Assembly: GCA_965230535.1 (NCBI GenBank)
Contig: OZ246010.1
Location: 124,001-188,000 of the forward strand
DNA: 64,000 nucleotides
From: JAUILH01 sp965230535
GTDB lineage: Bacteria > Bacteroidota > Bacteroidia > Flavobacteriales_D > JAUILH01
Direction: 5' to 3'
Made by a program: the position numbers and the translations under genes. This document shows positions 50,757 to 60,012 of the stretch, piece by piece. The notes beneath the pieces are model-generated. The model was not told the DNA's origin. It did no database searches and saw nothing but the letters and a program-made list of their open reading frames with translations. Each line of letters opens with the position of its first letter. Position 1 is the stretch's first letter.

Positions 50757-52611
50757 CGTCCGCTAAGACTTCCTGTAAGTCCTCTTCTACTTTGAGATTG
50801 TCAATAATAAATGTTTGTCTGTCGGGCGTGTTCTTACCCATATAAAATTGTAATATCGATTCGATAGAAGCATCTCTCCCGATCATAACCGGCTCAAGAC
50901 GCATATCGTCACCAATGAAATTGGCAAATTCGTCTGGCGAGATTTCCCCAAGTCCCTTAAATCGGGTGATTTCCGGATTCCTTCCTAGCTTTTGAATGGC
51001 TTCTCTTCTCTCTTCATCTGAGTAACAATAGATAGTTTCCTTCTTGTTTCTCACTCTAAACAGAGGAGTTTGAAGAATGTACAAGTGTCCTTTCTTAACA
51101 AGATCGGGGAAAAATTGTAGGAAGAATGTCATCAAAAGCAGACGAATGTGCATACCGTCAACGTCCGCATCTGTAGCAATCACAATGTTATTATAACGTA
51201 AATTCTCTAAATCATCTTCAATATCGAGAGCTGCCTGAATTAAATTGAACTCTTCGTTTTGGTAGACTATTTTTTTGGTAAGTCCGTAAGAATTAAGAGG
51301 TTTACCACGTAAACTAAATACGGCCTGCGTATTTACATCTCTCGATTTGGTGATAGAACCACTTGCTGAATCTCCCTCTGTGATAAACAAAGTGGTCTCC
51401 TCTCTTCTTTCGTTTTTATTGTCGGTATAATGCACGCGACAATCTCTTAATTTCTTATTGTGAAGGTTGGCTTTCTTAGCGCGTTCTCTTGCCAACTTTC
51501 TAATCCCGGAAAGTTCCTTTCTTTCCTTTTCGGATTGTTTGATTTTCTTCTCAATGGCCTCTGCTACTTCCGGATTTCTATGCAAGAAATTATCTAACTT
51601 CTCTTTCAGAAAATCCATGACGAAAGCACGCATTGACTTACCTCCAGGCTCTATTTCCAGCGATCCCAGTTTCGTTTTTGTTTGCGATTCGAAAACTGGC
51701 TCGATTACCTTAACTGCCACTGCTGCAACTACAGATTGTCTGATATCTACAGCCTCATAATTCTTTCCAAAGAAATCCTTAACCACTTTGGCAAACGCCT
51801 CTCTGAAAGCAGACAAGTGTGTTCCGCCTTGCGTTGTGTGTTGACCATTTACAAATGAAGAATAATCTTCCCCATAACTTTTAGAATGGGTAAAAGCGAC
51901 TTCAATGTCCTCACCTTCGAGATGAATGATTGGATACAAAGGCTCTGCATCCATATTGTTTTCAAGCAAATCGCGCAAACCATTCTTTGAATGATAGCGA
52001 TTGCTATTAAACATGATCGTCAATCCTCTATTGAGGTAACAATAGTTCCAAAGAAGCTTCTCTATGTATGGGAACTTGTACTTATAATTTTTAAAAACGG
52101 TATTGTCAGGAATGAACTCAACAAAAGTTCCGTTATCCTGATCGGTTTTTTCAAGCTTAGATTCTTCAATAAGTTCTCCTGCGTTGAAAACCGCACGTTT
52201 CATCTCCCCTTCTCTGTACGATTCTACCAGGAACTTTGTAGATAAAGCATTGACCGCTTTGGTACCAACCCCATTTAGTCCCACAGATTTTTTAAAAGCC
52301 TTGCTATCGTATTTACCACCAGTGTTCATCTTGGAGACCACATCAACGACCTTTCCTAAAGGAATTCCTCGTCCGTAATCTCTCACTGTCACAACGCCTT
52401 CTTTCAGCTTGACAACAATTCTCTTCCCATTCCCCATCACAAACTCATCAATAGAGTTATCCAGCACCTCTTTTAGAAGGATGTATATACCGTCGTCTGC
52501 AGCAGAACCGTCTCCAAGTTTACCAATATACATTCCGGGACGCATACGAATATGCTCCTTCCAATCAAGCGATCGGATATTATCTTCTGTATATTTTACT
52601 TCTTCAGACAT
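50749..52611 (-). CDS. parE: DNA topoisomerase IV subunit B
   Basis: 620 residues. GHKL ATPase domain (KEVLDNSIDEFVMG, DYGRGIPLG, GLNGVGTKAVNAL), a transducer domain (QGGTHLSAFREAF) and a Toprim domain (FITEGDSASGSITKSRDVN, LRGKPLNSYG, IATDADVDGMHIRLL). It ends KVEEDLQEVLADDE. Overlap of 8 bases with parC indicates coupled translation. The length, short of the insertion found in some gyrase B proteins, and the pairing support topoisomerase IV over gyrase. Confidence 0.93.
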   Translation of the reverse strand: MSEEVKYTEDNIRSLDWKEHIRMRPGMYIGKLGDGSAADDGIYILLKEVLDNSIDEFVMGNGKRIVVKLKEGVVTVRDYGRGIPLGKVVDVVSKMNTGGKYDSKAFKKSVGLNGVGTKAVNALSTKFLVESYREGEMKRAVFNAGELIEESKLEKTDQDNGTFVEFIPDNTVFKNYKYKFPYIEKLLWNYCYLNRGLTIMFNSNRYHSKNGLRDLLENNMDAEPLYPIIHLEGEDIEVAFTHSKSYGEDYSSFVNGQHTTQGGTHLSAFREAFAKVVKDFFGKNYEAVDIRQSVVAAVAVKVIEPVFESQTKTKLGSLEIEPGGKSMRAFVMDFLKEKLDNFLHRNPEVAEAIEKKIKQSEKERKELSGIRKLARERAKKANLHNKKLRDCRVHYTDNKNERREETTLFITEGDSASGSITKSRDVNTQAVFSLRGKPLNSYGLTKKIVYQNEEFNLIQAALDIEDDLENLRYNNIVIATDADVDGMHIRLLLMTFFLQFFPDLVKKGHLYILQTPLFRVRNKKETIYCYSDEERREAIQKLGRNPEITRFKGLGEISPDEFANFIGDDMRLEPVMIGRDASIESILQFYMGKNTPDRQTFIIDNLKVEEDLQEVLADDE

Positions 52612-52762
52612 CTTGGACTTACAAAAATAACAGCTATCTCACGTCAATGTAGCTCTGCCTGAATTGGTTTTTAACAGTTTTATTAACCGATTAACAATAT
52701 TTCTTTCAAATTTGATGCTCTACTATGATTTGTCAACTGAAATTATTAACTTGTTGCAGACC

Positions 52763-53143
52763 ATGGAATTTGAATTAAGCACAACTATTAACGCTTCAAT
52801 TGAAGACGTTTTTAATGCATGGCTTTCGAGCAAGGAACACTCACTTATGACCGGTGGAGAAGCCAAATGCAGCCAAAAGATAAATCAACCATTTGAAGCC
52901 TGGGATGGTTATATTTCCGGCAAAAACCTGGAAATTATCAGCAACCAGAAAATTGTACAATCCTGGAGAACCACAGAATTCACAGAAGAAGAGGAAGACT
53001 CTATTCTTGAGTTGAATTTTGAGGAAATTGATGGGAAAACCATTATCAACATGAAACACTCTAAGTTACCGGCGCATGGCGAACAATATGTAAATGGTTG
53101 GAAAGAGCATTATTTTGAACCTATGAAAGCTTATTTTGGATAG
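52763..53143 (+). CDS. SRPBCC/AHSA1-like domain protein
   Basis: 126 residues from the ATG at 52763; a frame open to 52664 adds hydrophobic residues that do not fit the fold. The layout, FELSTTINASIEDVFNAWLSSKEH followed by strands such as WDGYISGKNLEI, QSWRTTEF and a C-terminal helix after VNGWKEHYFEPMKAYFG, is that of AHSA1-type START-like domains. These bind hydrophobic ligands or assist Hsp90; the role here is unknown. The stop is 2 bases before the next gene, so they form an operon. Confidence 0.75.
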   Translation: MEFELSTTINASIEDVFNAWLSSKEHSLMTGGEAKCSQKINQPFEAWDGYISGKNLEIISNQKIVQSWRTTEFTEEEEDSILELNFEEIDGKTIINMKHSKLPAHGEQYVNGWKEHYFEPMKAYFG

Positions 53144-53145
53144 TT

Positions 53146-53688
53146 ATGATGAAAGCCACACTATATAGCTTGTTTTTTCTTCTGCCTGCAATTGCTTACT
53201 CCCAGATTCCGGATGAAGCCAGAGATCTTGCTAAATCACTTTTGGAAACAAGAATTCAATGCTCGGAAACAACCTTTGAATTAGTGGATGAAGCATTTTA
53301 TGATCATAGCACAGAAGCTGATAAACAAGAGAAAGAAAAGGAGATTTATTACTTTGAATATGAAGTACAGATAAGAGAAGATCTAAAGGAAGATATAGTT
53401 ATCTCCATTTACAAGGACCTTTCAGTAAAATACATCAGTGGTTTAGCAGATGCTTCATATACGCATTCACCATGCAAAGCTCTGCCCAGAAAAGATCTGT
53501 GGGAAATTGCAAGTAAAAACGGGTTGAGAACCGCTTACAATCGCTGTAATTACTCCTTAGTTTTTAAAGAAGAAAAACTGATTATTCAGTTTCACGAAAG
53601 CAAATCGAGATGGGATATGGACAGCCACTGCATCAATGCCAACACCGGTGAGTATCTCGAACATCAAAGAATGAACGTAACGTTTTAG
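53146..53688 (+). CDS. Secreted unknown protein
   Basis: 180 residues with a signal peptide (about 1-20, ending AYSQ). The mature part is charged, with HSTEADKQEKEKEIYYFEYEVQIRED and cysteines in RIQCSETTFE, HSPCKALP and NRCNYSLVFK. No family recognised; the pattern of strands suggests a small periplasmic beta domain. It follows the AHSA1-like gene by 2 bases and converges on ychF. Confidence 0.6.
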   Translation: MMKATLYSLFFLLPAIAYSQIPDEARDLAKSLLETRIQCSETTFELVDEAFYDHSTEADKQEKEKEIYYFEYEVQIREDLKEDIVISIYKDLSVKYISGLADASYTHSPCKALPRKDLWEIASKNGLRTAYNRCNYSLVFKEEKLIIQFHESKSRWDMDSHCINANTGEYLEHQRMNVTF

Positions 53689-53691
53689 TTC

Positions 53692-54789
53692 TTACACATT
53701 GAATCTAAAGTGCATCACGTCTCCGTCTTCAACTACGTAACCTTTGCCTTCTACTCCTTGCTTTCCGGCATCTCTCACAGCTGATTCCGATCCATACTCA
53801 ATGAAATCATTGTATTTGATCACCTCTGCTCTAATGAAGCCTTTTTCGAAATCTGTGTGAATGACACCTGCCGCCTGAGGCGCGGTCATGCCCTTATGAA
53901 TAGTCCAGGCTCGTACTTCCTTCTCACCAGCTGTAAAATACGTCTGAAGGTTCAATAAGTTGTATGCTGCTCTAATTAGTTTGCTCACTCCTGGCTCTTC
54001 AAGCCCAAGGTCATCCAAGAACATTTGACGCTCTTCATAAGTCTCTAACTCAGAAATATCAGATTCGATGGCTGCTCCCAACACCAAAACCTCAGCGTTT
54101 TCATCCTTCACAGCTTCTTTAACTGCTTCAACGTATTGATTTCCGTCTTTCACGGACGATTCGTCTACATTGCAGAGGTACATGACTGGTTTGCTGGTCA
54201 ACAAATGAAGATCTTTCAATAAGTCCTGATCCAACTCTTCAACCTCAACGGTTCTGGCTGACTTACCTGCCTCTAAAGCAGATTTATACTGCTCAAGATA
54301 ATCCATTGTTTTTACAGCTTCTTTATCTCCGGATTTCACAACACGTGTCAAAGACTGAATTTTCTTTTCAACTGTCTCCAAGTCTTTCAACTGAAGTTCA
54401 ATATCAATCACCTCTTTATCCCTAACCGGGTCTACACTTCCATCTACGTGAACGATATTTCCATCGTCAAAACATCTCAATACATGAATAATGGCATCTG
54501 TTTCGCGGATATTCGCCAGGAATTGATTTCCTAAGCCCTCTCCCTTACTGGCTCCTTTTACCAAACCAGCAATATCAACTATCTCAATTGTGGTAGGTAC
54601 AACACGTTCAGGATTAACCAGTTTTTCCAACGCTTCTAACCTTGGATCGGGAACGGTGATTGTCCCCAGATTAGGTTCTATTGTACAGAAAGGAAAGTTT
54701 GCCGACTGAGCTTTAGCATTTGACAAACAGTTAAACAAAGTTGATTTACCAACATTTGGTAAACCTACAATTCCACATTTCAGCGCCAT
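53692..54789 (-). CDS. ychF: Ribosome-binding ATPase YchF
   Basis: 365 residues, full length. P-loop GLPNVGKSTLFN (8-19), DPRLEALEKLVNPE, switch II segment IVDIAGLVKGASKGEGLGNQFL, and a coiled-coil arm (about 130-200). In place of the GTPase NKxD motif it has YLCNVDES, the change that makes YchF prefer ATP. The C-terminal TGS-like domain ends AVRDAGKQGVEGKGYVVEDG. It binds the ribosome and helps regulate stress responses and peroxide sensitivity. Converges on the secreted gene at 53146. Confidence 0.95.
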   Translation of the reverse strand: MALKCGIVGLPNVGKSTLFNCLSNAKAQSANFPFCTIEPNLGTITVPDPRLEALEKLVNPERVVPTTIEIVDIAGLVKGASKGEGLGNQFLANIRETDAIIHVLRCFDDGNIVHVDGSVDPVRDKEVIDIELQLKDLETVEKKIQSLTRVVKSGDKEAVKTMDYLEQYKSALEAGKSARTVEVEELDQDLLKDLHLLTSKPVMYLCNVDESSVKDGNQYVEAVKEAVKDENAEVLVLGAAIESDISELETYEERQMFLDDLGLEEPGVSKLIRAAYNLLNLQTYFTAGEKEVRAWTIHKGMTAPQAAGVIHTDFEKGFIRAEVIKYNDFIEYGSESAVRDAGKQGVEGKGYVVEDGDVMHFRFNV

Positions 54790-54817
54790 AATTCAAAATT
54801 TTACGCCACGAAAGTAA

Positions 54818-57271
54818 TTAGTTATTCTCGAAAATGTTCACTGTTCCCTGGTAATTTTGCAACTCATTAGTAAATGGTCGTGTTGCATCAAGAATATAGA
54901 AGTAAGTTCCGTCAGACAATTTATTACCATTCATATCGGTTCCATCCCAATCGCTGCCATAATCCGCTTTCTCATAAACCAGCCTTCCCCAACGGTTATA
55001 AATCTGCAAATTGGTATTCTTATAGATATCCAGACCATCTATTACAAACACATCATTCATCCCATCTCCATTAGGCGTAAATACGTTAGGAATGGTTATG
55101 ATACATGGATCCGTTGTAACAATTGCATTGTCCTGATTGGCATTACATACGTTTTGAACAACTACCATGTAGTCCCCGGCTGCTGTGGCCCCATAAGTAG
55201 GTCCGGTTGCACCAACCAAAGGTGATCCATTAAAGAACCATTGATAAGTTGATGAAACTGCCTGTTCAACATCCATCACGTAAGTATCTCCATCACATAT
55301 TAAAGTGTCAAGAATATTTACAACCGGATCGCTGATATATAAGATTGAAACCATGTTGGTATCTCCACACTGGTTTCCAATATAACTGTACAAATACAGT
55401 CCGTCTTCCGAAACTGACACCAAAGGGTTGTCATCTGTTGCAGAGCTTGAGTAAGAAGATGTACCAGGACCAGCCATTTGCTGCCAAACACCGCCTTCTG
55501 CAGATACAGTATTGATCATTTGATGAGTCATGTCACATGCAATGGTATCTGCCATAATAGACGCTCCCGGGATTGCATATACATTAATTGTAGTATCGTA
55601 AGTACATCCAAAATTATCCGTTACAGTAAAGGTGTAGAAATTATCTCCTAAAGAACTAGGCGTTGCAACCAAAGCTGTATCCAAACCTCCCGACAAATCC
55701 GAGTTAGGCACCCAGGCTTCTGACACGATTTGTGGTGCGTAAGTTTCTGTATTTGGATTCAATGCCGGGTCAAAGCAAATCCCCCACTCAAAGATGTAAC
55801 CATCATCCTGACCAAGGTTATCCCTAACAGTGATTGTCCACAAACCGTTGATAGGACAACCAATCAAATCAGCAAAAGTTTGTTCAGGCTCGTAATCTCC
55901 GGCTTGAACAGATTGACCATTTGAAGGCGTGGTAACGGGTACCGTTGTATAACCAGTTGCCCATGCAGGATTCGGTGCACCGTCATAAAAGCAGTACTCC
56001 CATCCTACTCCCGGGTTTCCAATATTAGCATCAAAAGCCTGACCTAAATAGTCTCCACCTCCACCAAAACCACCTGGTGTTAAACCTCCTGTTCCGTTGA
56101 AGGAATTAAAAATATTCACGGTTGTATTATTAGGACAAGTCAGGGTCATCTCCAAATCTCCCAAATACGAATGCTCAATTGTAATACACAGATTCTTAAT
56201 ATCACTGGCATTGGCAACCGTTAAACCAGCAGGGAATCCGGAAATATTAACATCCGTTGAGTAGTTCTGTCCTGAACCATCAGGTAAATATGTTAATCCG
56301 GCAAAAGTTCCTCCAATGATAATACTCGACTGTGTTGGGTCAACCCCTGCCGTATCTGTTGCTGTAAGTCCTCCAATTAATTGAGTAGAGGCATTCAGAC
56401 AAACAGTATCTTCAACAGGCATACAGGTACTAAAATCAGGCGTGGTAGACACCCTTACCTTAGAAATTAAAAATTCTGTTTGTGGAAAATGATCACTCAC
56501 AGATAATGTGACAAGATACCCTTGTTGATTCGTTGGCACAAACCAAACTGTATCCCCCATAGCTGTAGAGCCATCACTAAAAGACCATTCCACATCATGG
56601 TTATTAATTTGATCATAACCTGTTCCTGTAATACTCGTATCGTAAGGGAATAAAGGTGTGGCTACGAACATCACAGAATCTCCTGGACAAATATCAACGT
56701 ATCCGGTATCAAGAGGCATCATGTCATTTCCACCTGCAATATCTCCATTGATGTAGGCTTCCATATGCGCTTCAAAAGGCTGAGGAGGATTCCCACAGGT
56801 AACGTTTGCATCCCATCCACTAGCCTCTGCTGTTCCGTCAGATACAAAAACAACTGTTAAGCATCCTGAAGGATTGTTTGCAAAACTTGCCTGAAACGTT
56901 GCTCCTGTAGGATGAGTAGAACTATTGATTGCTCCCAATAATGGCGCTGAGGTATTCGGGCCATCATATACATACACTGTATCAGTAGGATCTACATTCC
57001 ATGTATAACCAGCATTGGTTGCAAAAGCAATCGATACTTTACTTCCTGTTCCCGGGTCAGGGCAAATGACAATGGTTTCATTTTCATTGGGACCGTAATC
57101 GGCTGTATTGTTTCCACTGTCAAAAAAGTTCTGAATTGTTCCGTCATTGTAGATATTACAATCTATTGGATTCGCCTGATCATAATCTGCATCAGTAATG
57201 AGAATGTTTTGAGCCTGACCATTCATTCCGAAAACAGTTAAGGCAGCGATAGATACTAGTAACTTTCTCAT
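54818..57271 (-). CDS. CUB, PKD and P-domain protein with T9SS type B sorting domain
   Basis: 817 residues with a signal peptide (1-20, ending NGQAQ). Residues 20-160 look like a CUB domain (ETIVICPDPGTGSKVSIAF, TVYVYDGPNTSAPL). A PKD-like unit follows (195-275, VEWSFSDGSTAMGDTVWF). Residues 330-500 are a proprotein-convertase P-domain (HSYLGDLEMTLTCPN, GLWTITVRDNLGQDDGYI). After Ig-like stretches the last 90 residues are a type B sorting domain (IPNVFTPNGDGMNDVF, LQIYNRWGRLVYEK, SDWDGTDMNGNKLSDGTYFY). It would be displayed on the surface. Unlike the protein at 6769 it carries its own sorting domain, so it is a useful reference. Start overlaps the stop of the upstream gene by one base. Confidence 0.88.
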   Translation of the reverse strand: MRKLLVSIAALTVFGMNGQAQNILITDADYDQANPIDCNIYNDGTIQNFFDSGNNTADYGPNENETIVICPDPGTGSKVSIAFATNAGYTWNVDPTDTVYVYDGPNTSAPLLGAINSSTHPTGATFQASFANNPSGCLTVVFVSDGTAEASGWDANVTCGNPPQPFEAHMEAYINGDIAGGNDMMPLDTGYVDICPGDSVMFVATPLFPYDTSITGTGYDQINNHDVEWSFSDGSTAMGDTVWFVPTNQQGYLVTLSVSDHFPQTEFLISKVRVSTTPDFSTCMPVEDTVCLNASTQLIGGLTATDTAGVDPTQSSIIIGGTFAGLTYLPDGSGQNYSTDVNISGFPAGLTVANASDIKNLCITIEHSYLGDLEMTLTCPNNTTVNIFNSFNGTGGLTPGGFGGGGDYLGQAFDANIGNPGVGWEYCFYDGAPNPAWATGYTTVPVTTPSNGQSVQAGDYEPEQTFADLIGCPINGLWTITVRDNLGQDDGYIFEWGICFDPALNPNTETYAPQIVSEAWVPNSDLSGGLDTALVATPSSLGDNFYTFTVTDNFGCTYDTTINVYAIPGASIMADTIACDMTHQMINTVSAEGGVWQQMAGPGTSSYSSSATDDNPLVSVSEDGLYLYSYIGNQCGDTNMVSILYISDPVVNILDTLICDGDTYVMDVEQAVSSTYQWFFNGSPLVGATGPTYGATAAGDYMVVVQNVCNANQDNAIVTTDPCIITIPNVFTPNGDGMNDVFVIDGLDIYKNTNLQIYNRWGRLVYEKADYGSDWDGTDMNGNKLSDGTYFYILDATRPFTNELQNYQGTVNIFENN

Positions 57272-57657
57272 TATTTCAAAGTTTTTTGATTACGTAACAT
57301 GTCTATATGTTTTCTCGACCGAATCACGAGCATCTTTGTTCCTCCGTTAATTCTGAAGTATTGATAATCGTTCTCAAGAATCTCAATATTCAGCGCCAGA
57401 ATGTTCACGTTTTCAAGATCGTTTAATTGAATGTTTTTAGACCTGTCGTCTTTTCCGGCCTTTTCCATTGGGAAGTCTGTCACATACCAAGCCTTGTCAA
57501 GATCAAAGATCAAAGCATTGTATTGTTCGGGAGACTGAGTCTTCATTTGTAAGATCTCGTCCTTAGAATATTTAGCTTCCAATCGACTATCATGACTTTG
57601 TGCAAATACATTTGATGTCAACGCCAAAACCAGAGAGAGAATTAATAATCTTAACAT
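57271..57657 (-). CDS. Small secreted protein upstream of the CUB/P-domain cargo
   Basis: 128 residues with a signal peptide (1-19, ending NVFAQ). The mature protein is charged and soluble: KYSKDEILQMKTQSPEQYNALIFDLDKAWYVTDF, then NVNILALNIEILENDYQYFRI. No family recognised. It is joined to the T9SS type B cargo by a TAATG overlap on the minus strand, so the two are made in fixed ratio; a helper for that cargo is a reasonable guess. Confidence 0.65.
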   Translation of the reverse strand: MLRLLILSLVLALTSNVFAQSHDSRLEAKYSKDEILQMKTQSPEQYNALIFDLDKAWYVTDFPMEKAGKDDRSKNIQLNDLENVNILALNIEILENDYQYFRINGGTKMLVIRSRKHIDMLRNQKTLK

Positions 57658-57769
57658 ATAGCGCGTTTTTAACGGGATAATTTAACTTTAAAGTTACGAT
57701 AAATAATTTTTTTCATTTTAACAGTCTCAAAAGTTTTTAACACTCCGTCTCTAAAGTGCCGATTAGACT

Positions 57770-57777
57770 TATTTTTG
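57770..57777 (+). promoter_or_regulatory. Candidate -7 element for the transketolase operon
   Basis: TATTTTTG matches TAnnTTTG and ends 21 bases before the ATG at 57799. It overlaps an in-frame TTG at 57775, arguing against that start. Confidence 0.55.
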
Positions 57778-57798
57778 GGACAAAATCCGAATTATAAA

Positions 57799-58644
57799 AT
57801 GGCTAATCTAGAAGAACTGAATAAAATCTGTACACAAGTAAGACGCGACATTGTAAGAATGGTTGCAGGAGCATCAAGCGGTCATCCGGGCGGCTCTTTA
57901 GGTTGTGTTGAATACTTTGTAGGACTGTATTTTGAAGCAATGAACCACAATCCTGACAATTTCAATATGAATGGTCAGAATGAAGATCTGTTCTTCTTGT
58001 CTAACGGGCACATTTCTCCCGTTTGGTACAGCACATTGGCCAGAAGAGGTTATTTCCCCGTAAGTGAATTGGCAACTTTTAGAAAGCTAAACTCCAGATT
58101 ACAGGGGCATCCGGCCACAAAAGAAAAATTACCTGGAATCAGAATGGCTTCCGGTTCATTAGGTCAGGGACTTTCTGCTGCCATTGGTGCAGCCAGCTCC
58201 AAAAAATTAAATGGTGACAACTCTCTGGTGTACTGTTTAATGGGCGATGGAGAGATTCAGGAAGGCCAGGTTTGGGAAGCTGCTATGTATGCCGGAGCAA
58301 AGAAAATTGACAATATAATTGCCACTATTGACTATAATGGCAAGCAAATTGATGGAGAGACTGATGACGTGATGTCTCTAGGAAACATAAAAGCTAAATG
58401 GGAAGCCTTTGACTGGAAGGTTTTGGAAATGGATGGTAATAACATGCAAAGTGTATTAAACGTCCTGTCTGAAGCAAAGTCCTTATCAGGTAATGGCAAA
58501 CCTATTATGATTGTAATGACCACCGAAATGGGACAAGGCGTTGATTACATGATGGGCACGCACAAATGGCACGGTAACGCGCCAAATGAAGAACAATTGC
58601 AAACTGCCCTCAATCAACTAACTGAAACCATTGGGGATTATTAA
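57799..58644 (+). CDS. Transketolase, N-terminal subunit
   Basis: 281 residues carrying the thiamine-diphosphate-binding half: VRMVAGASSGHPGGSLGCVEY near the N-terminus, SNGHISPVWYSTL, GSLGQGLSAAIGAAS and the metal-binding motif LMGDGEIQEGQVWEAAM with a later N in DYNGKQ. With the C-terminal half it moves two-carbon units between sugars in the pentose phosphate pathway. Here the C half is not next; a vWA gene lies between. First gene of a long plus-strand operon. Confidence 0.93.
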   Translation: MANLEELNKICTQVRRDIVRMVAGASSGHPGGSLGCVEYFVGLYFEAMNHNPDNFNMNGQNEDLFFLSNGHISPVWYSTLARRGYFPVSELATFRKLNSRLQGHPATKEKLPGIRMASGSLGQGLSAAIGAASSKKLNGDNSLVYCLMGDGEIQEGQVWEAAMYAGAKKIDNIIATIDYNGKQIDGETDDVMSLGNIKAKWEAFDWKVLEMDGNNMQSVLNVLSEAKSLSGNGKPIMIVMTTEMGQGVDYMMGTHKWHGNAPNEEQLQTALNQLTETIGDY

Positions 58645-58647
58645 TAT

Positions 58648-60012
58648 ATGCGATCATTATTCATCATACTTTTTCTATGTCTTTCCAGCGCACAATTGTA
58701 CGCGCAAAAACCAACGCTGACCAGAATTTTATTTGTCTTTGATGCTTCCAACTCTATGAATGGAAGATGGGACTCTAAAAGCAAAATTGAAGTTGCTCGT
58801 GAAATACTGATGCAAGCAGTGGACAGCCTAAAAGGAACGGAAAACCTGGAATTGGCATTGAGAATTTATGGTCATCAAACCAGAATCATTCAGGGTAGAC
58901 CGGAAACTCAGGATTGTAACGACACCAAACTTGAGGTACCATTTTCAAGAACAAGTCATGAAGCCATAAAAGGCAAAATAAGAACCGTGGTTCCCAAAGG
59001 GACTACTCCAATTGCTTTGTCTTTGGAAAAATCTGCTGGCGACTTCCCCGATAAAAAAGCGAACAATGTTATTGTACTTATCACGGATGGAATTGAAGCT
59101 TGTGATGGAGATCCCTGTAGAATCGCGACCAAACTGAAGGCCAAGGAAATTGGTGTGAGACCTTTCGTAGTTGGTCTTGGTATGGATTTGAGTTATCTGG
59201 AACAATTTAATTGTATCGGAACTGTGTTTGATGCGACTCGTGAATCGGATTTTAAGCTGGCACTCAAAAACGTGATCAATTCTGCCATTAACAACACTAC
59301 CGCTCAGGTAGATCTTAACGACATTAAAGGCAAGCCGACAGAAACAAATGTGGCTTTCTCTTTATTTGACAGTCGTGGCAGAATGAAATACAACTATCAG
59401 CACACTCTAAACTATAAAGGTAATCCTGATACTTTGGTTATAGACCCGGCTATTAAGTACAATCTCGTTGTTCATACCATTCCTGAAGTCAGAAAAGACA
59501 ACATTGAATTAGAAGTTGGAAAACATAACACCATTGAAGTAGATGCGCCTCAAGGCTTTTTAACTTTAAAAATGAATGGCGTTAGAGACAAAAGCCAAAT
59601 TCCGGCTGTTATCCGACAGAAAGGAAAAATGAATACCATTCACGTACAGTACTTTGGTGAAACAGAAAAACTACTCGTTGGCAAATACGACCTTGAGGTA
59701 TTGACCTTACCACGACTTTACTTCTCTGTTGGAATTACCCAATCTAAAGAAAGCACAATAGAGGTCCCTTATCCAGGCAGATTAAACTATACAAGCTACC
59801 ACTTCAACTATGCGGCCATCTACAAAAATGACGGCGGTAAAATGCAATGGATTTATAATATTGATCCAAACTCGAAAAACAATTATTTAGAATTACTTCC
59901 TGGTAAATACAGTATTGTATATAGGGAGAAAGGATCTACAAGAACTATACAAACAAAAACAAAGAACTTTACCATATACTCCGGAGAGAACACTAAACTT
60001 GAATTAGAATGA
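58648..60012 (+). CDS. Secreted vWA-domain protein between the transketolase halves
   Basis: 454 residues with a signal peptide (1-20, ending LYAQ). Residues 25-220 are a von Willebrand A domain with a complete metal-ion site: DASNSMNG (the D-x-S-x-S part), the threonine in VPKGTTPIALS and the aspartate in LITDGIEACDGDPC, where two cysteines could form a disulfide. The rest (about 225-454) is made of beta-sandwich units with no known name. It would be periplasmic or surface-exposed and bind another protein. It starts 3 bases after the first transketolase gene and overlaps the second by 4 (ATGA), so it is embedded in the operon. Confidence 0.85.
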   Translation: MRSLFIILFLCLSSAQLYAQKPTLTRILFVFDASNSMNGRWDSKSKIEVAREILMQAVDSLKGTENLELALRIYGHQTRIIQGRPETQDCNDTKLEVPFSRTSHEAIKGKIRTVVPKGTTPIALSLEKSAGDFPDKKANNVIVLITDGIEACDGDPCRIATKLKAKEIGVRPFVVGLGMDLSYLEQFNCIGTVFDATRESDFKLALKNVINSAINNTTAQVDLNDIKGKPTETNVAFSLFDSRGRMKYNYQHTLNYKGNPDTLVIDPAIKYNLVVHTIPEVRKDNIELEVGKHNTIEVDAPQGFLTLKMNGVRDKSQIPAVIRQKGKMNTIHVQYFGETEKLLVGKYDLEVLTLPRLYFSVGITQSKESTIEVPYPGRLNYTSYHFNYAAIYKNDGGKMQWIYNIDPNSKNNYLELLPGKYSIVYREKGSTRTIQTKTKNFTIYSGENTKLELE

